Below, piece by piece: positions 52,461-61,323 of a stretch of 64,000 nucleotides of DNA. This DNA is from Ketobacter alkanivorans. GTDB lineage: Bacteria > Pseudomonadota > Gammaproteobacteria > Pseudomonadales > Ketobacteraceae. The stretch spans positions 2,509,501 to 2,573,500 of the forward strand of contig NZ_CP022684.1 in NCBI RefSeq assembly GCF_002863865.1, in the 5' to 3' direction. A program made the position numbers and the translations under genes. Below the pieces are notes generated by a model. It saw nothing but the letters and a program-made list of their open reading frames with translations, ran no database searches and was not told where the DNA came from. Each line of letters starts with the position of its first letter. Position 1 is the first letter of the stretch.

Positions 52461-53270
52461 CTACCAACATACCTCAACACCCACATCATCCACACAGAAC
52501 ACATCACGAATGGAGTCAGGATCTTCGACATGTCGCTTGCGCAGGTTGGTTGGATCAGTGAATTCTGGCGTGTCTATTAACCCGTTTCTGCCCCAGCATT
52601 TCACACCTTCCTGATCCAGCACACAGATCTGACTACTTAACATTTCCATATCCAACGGAGGGTAAAGCTGTGGTGCGCCAGTAGGCAGGAAATTGGACCT
52701 GCCCCAACAGCTTACTCCTTCATCAACCAACGCACAGGCAGAATAACCGCCCACCGCAACTTTTTGAGGATTATTCAACGCGGGCACTTGTTCCACTTCA
52801 TCAATACGGGCAGACCAGCACTGCACCTCATCATCGCCTAACACGGCGCAGATGGATTGCTCACTCCAACCGCTGTCCACCAACAAAGAGGAATCCACAA
52901 ATATCGCTTCAACCCTTTGCCCCGAGTACATTGTCCCAGTACTGCAGAAAAGCTGATCGACACATAAGCCGCTGAACTTCATATTGCACACTTCGTCTGG
53001 AGTGCAGTACTGATTATTCCAACCCAGAAATTCATATCCAGGTGCCGGTGTTGCTGTGATTTTTACGATTTTGTTGCCGATAGTGGGTGGGTTAAGTCGC
53101 ACCATTGCCACACAGGATTCCGAGCAGTCCACGCCAGACGGTGCGGTGACTGACCCCTCTCCAATGATGTTGACGTTCAGCTCTGCCTCCTTCGCGCCGC
53201 AAGCACTGATCAGCACAACCGAAAACACAATAAGCCCTTTAGAGATAAGCCCGTTGAAATAGGTATTCAT
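52461..53270 (-). CDS. Lipoprotein with RCC1-like repeats, possibly shortened
   Basis: 269 aa from ATG 53270 (MNTYFNGLISKGLIVFSVVL, lipobox ISAC). Residues about 30-120 form a Cys-containing beta domain (GEGSVTAPSGVDCSESCVAM), like the bacterial repeat seen before RCC1 arrays. Then three to four RCC1-like units follow, each ending in CW (DDEVQCWS, EGVSCWG, QEGVKCWG, and the last residues VEVCW). RCC1 propellers usually have seven blades; this one stops exactly at a blade end. Surface-binding role inferred. Confidence 0.68.
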   Translation of the reverse strand: MNTYFNGLISKGLIVFSVVLISACGAKEAELNVNIIGEGSVTAPSGVDCSESCVAMVRLNPPTIGNKIVKITATPAPGYEFLGWNNQYCTPDEVCNMKFSGLCVDQLFCSTGTMYSGQRVEAIFVDSSLLVDSGWSEQSICAVLGDDEVQCWSARIDEVEQVPALNNPQKVAVGGYSACALVDEGVSCWGRSNFLPTGAPQLYPPLDMEMLSSQICVLDQEGVKCWGRNGLIDTPEFTDPTNLRKRHVEDPDSIRDVFCVDDVGVEVCW

Positions 53271-53328
53271 ATTCAATCCTTCGAATGTTATGTAAGAGAT
53301 CGTATGCTCGGCCATTCTTGCACCAAGA

Positions 53329-53985
53329 TCATGACAACTCTTGTATATACGGGCCAGAATGCATCGCCACTTTCACCGCCACCAAAAAATACACTAACCG
53401 ATTCCCTTGCGGCACCCATCGATGCTCAATCCGAAACCCGGCTTTCTCCAAACTGGCTTCCAAAGCCTTGCGCTTGAATACTTTCACCGTAGGGAGTTTG
53501 AACAATTTGGTAAACGGCGCAATAAAGCGATACGGATTGAGGCCCTGCTGCAAACAGGCGGTACTGCTGACAAACACGCCATCGGGTTTTAACAGATCAT
53601 ACACCTGCGTAATGGCAGCATCCTTATCCTCCAGCAAATGCAGCACATTCAACCCTAATACGGCATCATAGCCCTGGCTTTGTGCTTTAAAATCCTCCAG
53701 TGCCCCCACCTGAAAATGCAGATTATCCGGCCCCGCACTGGCCTGCTTACGATTGGCAATAGCGATCATGGCAGGTGCCAGATCAATGGCCGTGTACTGA
53801 CGCACCAACGGAGCATGAATCAGGGCGGTTGAACCAGTGCCACACCCAAACTCCAGCACCCGCATGTGGGGTTTCAAGTAACGTTGAGTGATTTCCAGCT
53901 TGTGTTGATAATCCGCTTCGTTGGTGACGGGCTGCCTGGCGTAGCGTTCCGCGATCCGATTCCAATAGGCGATTGAATGGTCCAT
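53329..53985 (-). CDS. Class I SAM-dependent methyltransferase
   Basis: 218 aa. Motif I VLEFGCGTGSTALIHAP, then YTAIDLAPAMIAIANRKQ, motif II AVLGLNVLHLLEDKD and motif III DLLKPDGVFVSSTA. N-terminal WNRIAERYARQPV is typical of small-molecule methyltransferases. Substrate unknown. Divergent from the LysR regulator with 128 bp between. Confidence 0.88.
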   Translation of the reverse strand: MDHSIAYWNRIAERYARQPVTNEADYQHKLEITQRYLKPHMRVLEFGCGTGSTALIHAPLVRQYTAIDLAPAMIAIANRKQASAGPDNLHFQVGALEDFKAQSQGYDAVLGLNVLHLLEDKDAAITQVYDLLKPDGVFVSSTACLQQGLNPYRFIAPFTKLFKLPTVKVFKRKALEASLEKAGFRIEHRWVPQGNRLVYFLVAVKVAMHSGPYIQELS

Positions 53986-54113
53986 CTTAGGTTGAGCCTT
54001 CTATGACTTAAGATTGCAGGCATTCTACCCATGCATATTTATCGCTAGTATTACCAAAATCGCATCTTTACTATTCATATTTAAATACCTATTCAATCAC
54101 CCCAGGACACCCA

Positions 54114-55037
54114 ATGGATTGGCGCACCCTCACCTTCGACTGGAATCACGCCCGAGCCTTTCTGGTTACGGTGGAGGAAGGCTCACTCACTGCCGCCGCA
54201 CAAGCCCTTGGCATGTCACAGCCCACCCTGAGCCGCCAGGTATCCGCATTGGAGCATAAATTGGGCATAGCGCTGTTCGAGCGCAACGGCCAAGGCATGC
54301 AGTTGACGCCCGGTGGCGTACAGTTGGTGGAATACGTGCGGGCCATGGGGGATGCCGCCATGGAGCTATCATTGGTCGCGTCGGGCCAATCGGATTCCAT
54401 TGCAGGACGAATTTGCATTTCCGCCACAGAAGTCATGGCGATGATGGTATTGCCTGCTTTGATCGGTAAACTGAAGCAACGCTACCCAGGCATTGTAGTT
54501 GAGCTGATCGCCTCTAATGCAACCAGCGATCTGAAACGCCGCGAGGCGGACATCGCCATTCGGTCATACCGCCCCACTCAAGCGGAATTGATCGCCCGAA
54601 AGCTGACGGATATTGCCGCCTCACTCTACGCCACCCCCGACTACCTGCACTCATTGCCACAACCCATTTCAGTGGCATCCCTGGCCCAGGCTCAGTTTAT
54701 TGGCTTTAACAGTGGCAATAACCACAACTACATCAACGCACTGAATGAACATGGGCTCACCATCACAGAGCAACAATTTAGCGTTAACGCAGACAGTCAC
54801 CTGGTGCATTGGGAACTGACCAAGCAGGGGCTGGGCATTGGCGTCATGCCCACCGACATCGGTGACGCAGAACCCGACGTGACCAGAGTCATCGCCGATC
54901 GATCCTTTTACAAAGGTGAAATGTGGCTGGTATCCCACCGAGAATTACGCATGAATAAACGAGTGCGGGCTGTGTTTGATTTTTTGGTGGAAGAGCTGAC
55001 TGGTTGCGTGGGCGTAGCAGCTTACCCGGACAGGTGA
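54114..55037 (+). CDS. LysR-family regulator
   Basis: 307 aa. LysR HTH: NHARAFLVTVEEGSLTAAAQ, LGMSQPTLSRQVSALEHKLG, LFERNGQGMQLTPGG. A substrate-binding C-terminal domain follows (AGRICISATEVMAMMVLPAL to the end). Divergent from the methyltransferase gene, its most likely target; convergent with icd. Confidence 0.92.
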   Translation: MDWRTLTFDWNHARAFLVTVEEGSLTAAAQALGMSQPTLSRQVSALEHKLGIALFERNGQGMQLTPGGVQLVEYVRAMGDAAMELSLVASGQSDSIAGRICISATEVMAMMVLPALIGKLKQRYPGIVVELIASNATSDLKRREADIAIRSYRPTQAELIARKLTDIAASLYATPDYLHSLPQPISVASLAQAQFIGFNSGNNHNYINALNEHGLTITEQQFSVNADSHLVHWELTKQGLGIGVMPTDIGDAEPDVTRVIADRSFYKGEMWLVSHRELRMNKRVRAVFDFLVEELTGCVGVAAYPDR

Positions 55038-55071
55038 AACTGCTACGCCGATCACACCGCGAGTGGCGTTT

Positions 55072-57297
55072 CTAGCCACCTATGAGCGCATTCAACGTCT
55101 CACTGGGCCGCATTAACTTCTCGACCTTCTCCAATTCTGGCAGATAGTAACCGCCCATATCCACCGAGACGCCCTGACAATTCGTTAACTCAGTAACGAT
55201 TGCTTCTTCATTATCTGCCAACGCCTTGGCCAATTTTGTGAAATGCGTTTTTAACTCAGCATCATGGGACTGTACTGACAATGCTTCTGCCCAATACTTT
55301 GCGAGATAAAAATGGGTGCCTCGATTATCCAACTCGTTGACTGTTCTTGAAGGCGATTTACCGTTTTCTAATAACTTCTCGATTGCATCATCCAGCGCTG
55401 TCGCCAGTATTTGAGCTTTAGGATTATTTGATTTTTTCGCAACCTCTTCGATCGAGACTGCAAGCGCCAGAAACTCTCCCAGCGAATCCCAGCGCAAGTG
55501 GTTTTCTTCTACAAACTGTTGCACATGTTTTGGCGCTGATCCGCCTGCGCCAGTTTCAAACAAGCCACCGCCATTCATAAGCGGAACAATAGACAGCATT
55601 TTGGCACTGGTGCCCAGCTCTAGAATGGGGAACAGATCGGTCAGATAATCGCGCAACACATTGCCGGTAACTGAGATCGTATCTTTGCCGCGCAACAGTC
55701 TTTCCAAGGTATAGCGCATGGCCATATCGGGATTCAAAACCCTGATCTTCAAACCTTCGGTGTCATGATACTGCAGGTAGTGTTCTACTTTTTTGATCAT
55801 CTCTCTATCGTGGCCACGATATTCATCCAACCAAAAAACGGCAGGCATCTTGCTGGCGCGCGCTCGGGTAACGGCTAATTTCACCCAGTCCTGGATCGGG
55901 GCATCCTTGGCTTGGAACATACGCCATACATCACCGGCTTCAAGATTTTCATGCTGCAACAGCACCTCTCCAGCCGAGTTAACGATGCGCATGGTGCCGT
56001 TACAGGGTAATTCAACGGTTTTATCATGAGAGCCGTATTCTTCTGCCTTTTGCGCCATCAAACCAACGTTAGGAACGGTGCCCATGGTTCGTGGATCAAA
56101 ATTATCATGGTGCTTGCAGAAGTTGATCACTTCCTGGTAGATGGTTGCGTAACAGGTGTCGGGGATAATGGCTTTGGTATCCTGCAGCTTACCATCGGCA
56201 CTCCACATTTTTCCGCCATTTCGAATCATCGCGGGCATCGATGCATCAACAATGATATCGCTTGGCACATGCAAATTGGTTATGCCTTTGTCGGAATCTA
56301 CCATGGCCATCATGGGGCGTTTTTCGTAGCACTTGCGAAAGTCGTACTCTATATCAGACCGTTTTGAGTATGGCAGATTGTCGACTGCTCGAAGCACGCT
56401 GCCCAAACCGTCGTTAGGCTCAACACCGAGTTCTTCCAGGGTGTCGGCGTGTTTCTCAAACGCATCCTTAAAGTACACTCTAACAGCGTGACCAAAAACG
56501 ATAGGATCGGAAACCTTCATCATGGTTGCTTTCAGGTGCAACGAAAAGAGCAGGCCTGCATTACGGGCTCCGTCCATTTCTTCATTGAGGAATTTGCACA
56601 GCGCTTTAGTACTCATAAACTGAGCACTGACAATTTCCTTATCCTGTACTTTAACCTCTTTCAGAACAGAGACTTTTCCACTTTCGTCAACCAGTTCTAT
56701 GCGCAGCGTATCGGCTTTTTTTAGTGTGGTTGAGATATCGCTATTGTAAAAATCACCCGCGCGCATATGAGCAACATGGGTTCTGGAAGCCTGGCTCCAT
56801 TTGCCCATCCAGTGCGGATTATTGCGGGCATATCGCTTCACCGCTGCCGGCGCTCTTCGATCAGAGTTACCCTCTCGTAGAACAGGATTCACTGCGCTAC
56901 CCAACACCTTGGCATAGCGCTCTTTTATATCTACTTCTTCTGGATTCAGTGGATCGTTAGGATAATCGGGTATGTCATAACCCTTCTCCTGTAGCTCAGC
57001 AATCGCAGCTGCCAGCTGTGGGATGGAAGCACTGATATTGGGTAGCTTAATGATATTGGCGGTCGGCTCCTGAGTGAGTTCACCCATTTCCTTGAGTGTA
57101 TCAGTCACCTTTTGGTCATCCGTTAGACGCTCAGGAAAACTCGCAAGGATTCGTCCCGCTAGCGATAAATCACTGGTTTCGACCTCTATATCCGCTGCGC
57201 TGGTGAAGTGATTAACGATTGGCAGCAATGAGTAGGTTGCCAAAGCGGGCGCTTCATCGGTGAGCGTATATATGATTTTTGATTTGTTTTCTGACAT
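55072..57297 (-). CDS. icd: Monomeric NADP-dependent isocitrate dehydrogenase
   Basis: 741 aa, the standard length for the 80-kDa monomeric IDH (Azotobacter/Corynebacterium type). Characteristic stretches: [94 protein letters not shown], and [19 protein letters not shown]. Oxidatively decarboxylates isocitrate in the TCA cycle, making NADPH. It has no sequence relation to the IDH-like protein at 39174. Confidence 0.96.
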   Translation of the reverse strand: MSENKSKIIYTLTDEAPALATYSLLPIVNHFTSAADIEVETSDLSLAGRILASFPERLTDDQKVTDTLKEMGELTQEPTANIIKLPNISASIPQLAAAIAELQEKGYDIPDYPNDPLNPEEVDIKERYAKVLGSAVNPVLREGNSDRRAPAAVKRYARNNPHWMGKWSQASRTHVAHMRAGDFYNSDISTTLKKADTLRIELVDESGKVSVLKEVKVQDKEIVSAQFMSTKALCKFLNEEMDGARNAGLLFSLHLKATMMKVSDPIVFGHAVRVYFKDAFEKHADTLEELGVEPNDGLGSVLRAVDNLPYSKRSDIEYDFRKCYEKRPMMAMVDSDKGITNLHVPSDIIVDASMPAMIRNGGKMWSADGKLQDTKAIIPDTCYATIYQEVINFCKHHDNFDPRTMGTVPNVGLMAQKAEEYGSHDKTVELPCNGTMRIVNSAGEVLLQHENLEAGDVWRMFQAKDAPIQDWVKLAVTRARASKMPAVFWLDEYRGHDREMIKKVEHYLQYHDTEGLKIRVLNPDMAMRYTLERLLRGKDTISVTGNVLRDYLTDLFPILELGTSAKMLSIVPLMNGGGLFETGAGGSAPKHVQQFVEENHLRWDSLGEFLALAVSIEEVAKKSNNPKAQILATALDDAIEKLLENGKSPSRTVNELDNRGTHFYLAKYWAEALSVQSHDAELKTHFTKLAKALADNEEAIVTELTNCQGVSVDMGGYYLPELEKVEKLMRPSETLNALIGG

Positions 57298-57379
57298 CCG
57301 GTTACACCTGTTGTTTTCCTAAGCCACAGAATACCAAACTATGATTGATTGGCTCTTAATATGTTATTTACTTAATTTC

Positions 57380-57718
57380 ATGACCGGGCAGTTTACTGAA
57401 TTATTAATTTCATTTACAGATCAAGACGTTAATAAGGCATCAGGTATACACACCGTGTCGGGTTGTCTTCAATCTATCGAAAGACTTATATGTATTACAA
57501 ACACCAAACTAGGCAATATAATTGACTATCCTGTCGGCAAACTCTATAACTTCAATTTCGACTTCTTTAGTTCCGACCGGCTGGATTGTATCGAAGTGGT
57601 TTATCGCGCATTGGAGGGCACCCATCTTACACCCATGGCCTGTTTCGGGTTAGAGGGTTGCGAACACAGCATCATTCAAGGCGCTGGCGCCAGCGCCATT
57701 CTTAAGGCTACGGTATAG
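57380..57718 (+). CDS. Possible small protein, unknown
   Basis: 112 aa if ATG 57380 is used (ATG 57341 would add 13 residues). Divergent from icd and convergent, with an 11-bp overlap, with the protease gene. Starts MTGQFTELLISFTDQDVNKA and contains several cysteines (SGCLQSIERLICITNTKLGN; LDCIEV). No ribosome site is clear and no family is recognised. The open frame is long for its AT content, but coding use is unproven. Confidence 0.35.
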   Translation: MTGQFTELLISFTDQDVNKASGIHTVSGCLQSIERLICITNTKLGNIIDYPVGKLYNFNFDFFSSDRLDCIEVVYRALEGTHLTPMACFGLEGCEHSIIQGAGASAILKATV

Positions 57719-58373
57719 CGCCGATCCGTTGAGCGAATCTCTTTCCGGTCTCTACGCAATGCCGAACCTCACTCACACTGATAATGCCGACGATTTGATT
57801 CTTCGCGTTCAGAACCGGCCCGCCTGAATCACCACGACAAGCGCCAGCGGAAAATGCGATGAGGTCATCTTCGGGCGTTGGGTTTTCCAGTTGGCGTGAT
57901 TTTTTTATACCGTAGTAGCCCCATTCGTCTTCACCGAAACCCCAGGCAATGAGCGCTTGGTTAGAGTCGATATCAGAGGCAATGGAAACCGGTGTAACGG
58001 ATAGTAGGTCAGCTGTGGTTAAACGCACGACATCGTTGCCAAGAAAGTCGTTTACGGTTTTGATAGTAGCAGTAGGCGTGGATGATATGCCCGTGACATT
58101 GAACCACTGAAAATCGTTAGTTGAGATATTATTACCCATACCGATTTTAATGATGTTGGTGGGGTAGTAAGTTTGAGCTTTCAAACTATAAACACAGTGC
58201 GTTGCGGTTAACACTTCGTTAGCACCCACAACCACACCGCTGCAAAAATCCTGCTGGCCGGTGATTTTAATGGCCACGATGGCGTTACTATCGAAACGGT
58301 GTTCCGCTTTGACCTGCTGAACGTTGGATACCAGATAGAGCACTATAAACAAGAGACAATTTATCAGGCGCAT
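57708..58373 (-). CDS. Secreted S1 (trypsin-like) serine protease
   Basis: 221 aa from ATG 58373, with a signal peptide (MRLINCLLFIVLYLVSN, cleavage near VKA). Triad: VLTATHCVYS (His), FLGNDVVRLTTADL (Asp) and GACRGDSGGPVLNAKN (Ser). Standard small trypsin fold, with Cys pairs SG-FC and HC. Lies directly after the larger S1 protease gene on the same strand with a gap of about 56 bp between its start and that gene's stop. Confidence 0.88.
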   Translation of the reverse strand: MRLINCLLFIVLYLVSNVQQVKAEHRFDSNAIVAIKITGQQDFCSGVVVGANEVLTATHCVYSLKAQTYYPTNIIKIGMGNNISTNDFQWFNVTGISSTPTATIKTVNDFLGNDVVRLTTADLLSVTPVSIASDIDSNQALIAWGFGEDEWGYYGIKKSRQLENPTPEDDLIAFSAGACRGDSGGPVLNAKNQIVGIISVSEVRHCVETGKRFAQRIGAIP

Positions 58374-58429
58374 AATAGAACTGGCTGGTATTTCAATTGT
58401 ATTTGAAATACCAGCCGTATTCACTGTGG

Positions 58430-59926
58430 TTAGGGGAACGTAGAGCGGAAGAATGAAATCCAGCTGGCGTATTGTGGCGTTAAGCGCACCATTCGGTCTG
58501 CCCGACTCACATTTGCACAGGAGGAGGCACCGGCGGTGCCGCCGCAGGTGGATTGAATATCGTGTGCGGTGTAATAAACCGAGCCGTCATAGCCAACATT
58601 ACCGTTGCCGTATAAATACAGGGGCGAACCGCTCATGCCCGCTGAACCATCGCAGGACATTCTGAAGTTACGGTTGTAGCCGTCGCCATCCAGGTTGGTG
58701 CCATTCCCTACCGAGCAGGTTGCAGCATCGCCGTACAAATGGAAGGGGCTGCATACTGTTAAATCCGTTGTACAGGTTGGGCACTTGGCCGGGTCCGCCG
58801 GATCGTCAATACGCGGGTTATTGGCGGGGCCGGCGTTACAGGAGGGGTAGCCACGGCTGAACTTGGATACGGTGTTGAGTGACGCCATCGGCGCATACCA
58901 GTAGCCCATCCAGCCCACGTTATTACCCAGGCGGTCGGGTACAACAATAATACCGAAGTCGTATTGTTCACGATTGCTCACACTGCTTTGACGCCATTTG
59001 CTGGGGGTAAAATACCAGTATGTTTTGCCGATGCTTGGACAATCTTCGGTGCTGGAGTTTGGGCAGCCGGGCATGGTGGAGGAAGCGATCCAGTCACTGC
59101 CATTGCGGCCTACACGGGCGGTTAAGGCAAAAAAGTTATCGGTGGCCGAGGTGTTAATACAGTGCGCCGCTGTCACGATGTGGCGAGGGCCAATTAAGGT
59201 ACCGGAGCAGCCACTGTTGGTACCGCCGTAATCAAAATTGGCAATAGTACGCCAGGGCCAAGTGTTAATTTCGGTATTAAGTGTACCCAATCGCATACGG
59301 TTGTCATCATTAAAGCTCCAGCCCATGGGATAGAACTGGCGCGGATCGACTGCTTCTACCCGCTCGGTGGTTTCATCCTTACGCTCGCCAACAAAGCTTT
59401 CGTTTTGTTTTTCATTCACGGCGGCGCGGAAGGTCAACTCACGAATTTCCACTGGCATAAAGAAATTAAATTCATTGCGCGTTTCGGGTTTATAGGCGGA
59501 AAAGCTGTCCACTGTTGGCACGTCGTCCGGCGCGTACTCGCTGTAACCATCAACACGGCTAAAGCTGCTATCGGGTTTGGCTTCGGGCTGCTCCGGGTCA
59601 CCTTTGTTTATGGTGCGGCCTTTGCGTAACCAGTCAATACGCACCGGCGGCAGACCCACCAGGCGCTCACCCGTGCGTTTTTGTAAGCCGATCAACATGG
59701 ATTCTGATTCATCCACCAACTCATAGGCATCTTTAAAAATACTTTCATCTTTAGCCTGCGCTTCGGGAACACGAATCAAATATTCAACGCGAGTTTCATC
59801 ACTTTCAAAACGCTTTTCCACATAGGCATCGCCCCGTGAGAAAGCACTACCGCTGAACAAAAGCGCGCAAGCCGCCAATGAGGCGGATAACGTTAAAGAG
59901 GTTTTAAGTTGCATTCCTTTACCCAT
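58430..59926 (-). CDS. Secreted S1-family serine protease with N-terminal prodomain
   Basis: 498 aa from ATG 59926 (AGGA upstream). Signal MGKGMQLKTSLTLSASLAAC, cleavage after AFS. Residues about 35-220 form a charged pre-protease region. Catalytic residues: HIVTAAHCINTS (His), EQYDFGIIVVPDRL (Asp) and SAGMSGSPLYLYG (Ser). Several Cys-rich loops (CPTCTTDLTVCSPF; STCGGTAGASSC) suggest disulfides. Resembles secreted endopeptidases of the trypsin/V8 group. Confidence 0.87.
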   Translation of the reverse strand: MGKGMQLKTSLTLSASLAACALLFSGSAFSRGDAYVEKRFESDETRVEYLIRVPEAQAKDESIFKDAYELVDESESMLIGLQKRTGERLVGLPPVRIDWLRKGRTINKGDPEQPEAKPDSSFSRVDGYSEYAPDDVPTVDSFSAYKPETRNEFNFFMPVEIRELTFRAAVNEKQNESFVGERKDETTERVEAVDPRQFYPMGWSFNDDNRMRLGTLNTEINTWPWRTIANFDYGGTNSGCSGTLIGPRHIVTAAHCINTSATDNFFALTARVGRNGSDWIASSTMPGCPNSSTEDCPSIGKTYWYFTPSKWRQSSVSNREQYDFGIIVVPDRLGNNVGWMGYWYAPMASLNTVSKFSRGYPSCNAGPANNPRIDDPADPAKCPTCTTDLTVCSPFHLYGDAATCSVGNGTNLDGDGYNRNFRMSCDGSAGMSGSPLYLYGNGNVGYDGSVYYTAHDIQSTCGGTAGASSCANVSRADRMVRLTPQYASWISFFRSTFP

Positions 59927-60057
59927 GATAAATTCCTGAGAGGTCGTTTTATGATGAGGCCATTGTAGGCAGGGCGCAGGCAAACGTAAGTAGCATAGTG
60001 GTGGGCGCAAATGTGACAAAGTTCCACATCGCCCCTTTTCAGACAGGCGTCAGAGAT

Positions 60058-60079
60058 GCGCCGCCGTTGCGGCAGGCGC
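60058..60079. terminator. GC-rich hairpin after the HlyD gene
   Basis: GCGCC and GGCGC (60058-60062 / 60075-60079) enclose CCG-TTG-CGG, giving a stem with a small asymmetric bulge. Between the HlyD stop and the protease start region, with no T-tract. Weak terminator call. Confidence 0.3.
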
Positions 60080-60099
60080 GTTCAAAGGAATGTTAAAAC

Positions 60100-61323
60100 T
60101 TACCGGCTCTTAACCCTGACACCATCCTCAATGGTATCGTCCGGATGGGTAATCACGGCCTCATCCTCTTGTAAACCTTCCAGAATCTGCGCTGACAGAC
60201 CGTTACGCTGGCCCACTTTCACCACACGCCGTTCGGCCCGGTTATCGTTAATTACAAAGAGCGCCCACTGGTTACCGGAACGAAACAATGCGCTCAGGGG
60301 GACCTGCAGCACATCGGCTTGTTGCCAAAGGATAAAACGCGATTCAACACGGTATCCGTCGCCCAGGGTTTGCCATTGTTCAGGCGCAGAAGTGATCCCG
60401 GAAATAACCAACACCCGCTGCTCTTCAACTCCCAATGCCGACACCTTGGTAAAGCCCACCGGCTCTACGCGTAATACCTCCCCCTCCAAAGGCAGTTCAC
60501 CTCCCCAGCGTTCGTAGAGAACCGGCATACCCGGTTTGATTTTTACCGCGTCGGCAGACAGCACATCCGTGGCGATCTCCAATGAACGGGTATCGCCAAT
60601 CTCCAGCAGCGGCGTGCCGGGCGCGACCACACCCTCACACTCGTGCTGGAGTTTTAGGATTCTACCGTCAATGGGCGCGCGTACCGGAATGATATCAGCC
60701 GTATCCGCCACTTGATCCCCGCTGTATTGCAACGCTGTTTGTGCGGCTTCCAGTTCGTACTTTGCCACATCCACCGCAAACACCGCTGAACGTAACGCAG
60801 CGATGGCGCTGCGTTTCACTGCCTGTGCCTGGTCTAGCTGGCCAACAGACACGTGGCCTTTTTCTGCCAGCGGTGCCAATCGTTGCACCTCATTGGTGGC
60901 AAAATCTGCGTCGGCTCGTGCTGCATCCACATTCTGTTCGGCCGCACTCAGGGCCGCTTTGGCTGCGGCCACTTTCGCCTGCGCCTGAGCATAGGTTCGA
61001 GGGTCAAGTGCTTGCGACTGCAACGGACTGATGTTTACCAGCACCTGACGTTTTTTAACGGCATCACCCACATTGAGGTCAATACGGCAGGTGGTGCCCG
61101 CGACTTGCGCGGTGATAACGTAGCGATCTATCACGCGGCTTTTGCCTTCTTCCTCGATGGTGACCCGCATGGGCGCGCGCGTCGCGGTGGCGGTATCCAC
61201 CTGCCGGGGCTGGGGCCGAAAACCATAGCCCAATGCCGCTACAATCAGCACCAACATAATGATCCAGGTGATATGTCTTTTCCATTGCACTGTCATACGA
61301 GAGGTCATATGTGAAGTCATCAT
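60100..61323 (-). CDS. HlyD/MacA-type periplasmic adaptor of an ABC exporter
   Basis: 407 aa; start ATGATG overlaps the permease stop (TAATG). N-terminal anchor helix (WIIMLVLIVAALGYG), then a split lipoyl domain (RYVITAQVAGTTCRIDLNVG ... DIIPVRAPIDGRILKLQHEC), an alpha-helical hairpin (about 100-200, with AKVAAAKAALSAAEQNVDAA) and a beta-barrel end (VLRVEPVGFTKVSALGVEEQ). Joins an inner-membrane transporter to an outer-membrane channel. No TolC-like gene is in view. Confidence 0.9.
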   Translation of the reverse strand: MMTSHMTSRMTVQWKRHITWIIMLVLIVAALGYGFRPQPRQVDTATATRAPMRVTIEEEGKSRVIDRYVITAQVAGTTCRIDLNVGDAVKKRQVLVNISPLQSQALDPRTYAQAQAKVAAAKAALSAAEQNVDAARADADFATNEVQRLAPLAEKGHVSVGQLDQAQAVKRSAIAALRSAVFAVDVAKYELEAAQTALQYSGDQVADTADIIPVRAPIDGRILKLQHECEGVVAPGTPLLEIGDTRSLEIATDVLSADAVKIKPGMPVLYERWGGELPLEGEVLRVEPVGFTKVSALGVEEQRVLVISGITSAPEQWQTLGDGYRVESRFILWQQADVLQVPLSALFRSGNQWALFVINDNRAERRVVKVGQRNGLSAQILEGLQEDEAVITHPDDTIEDGVRVKSR

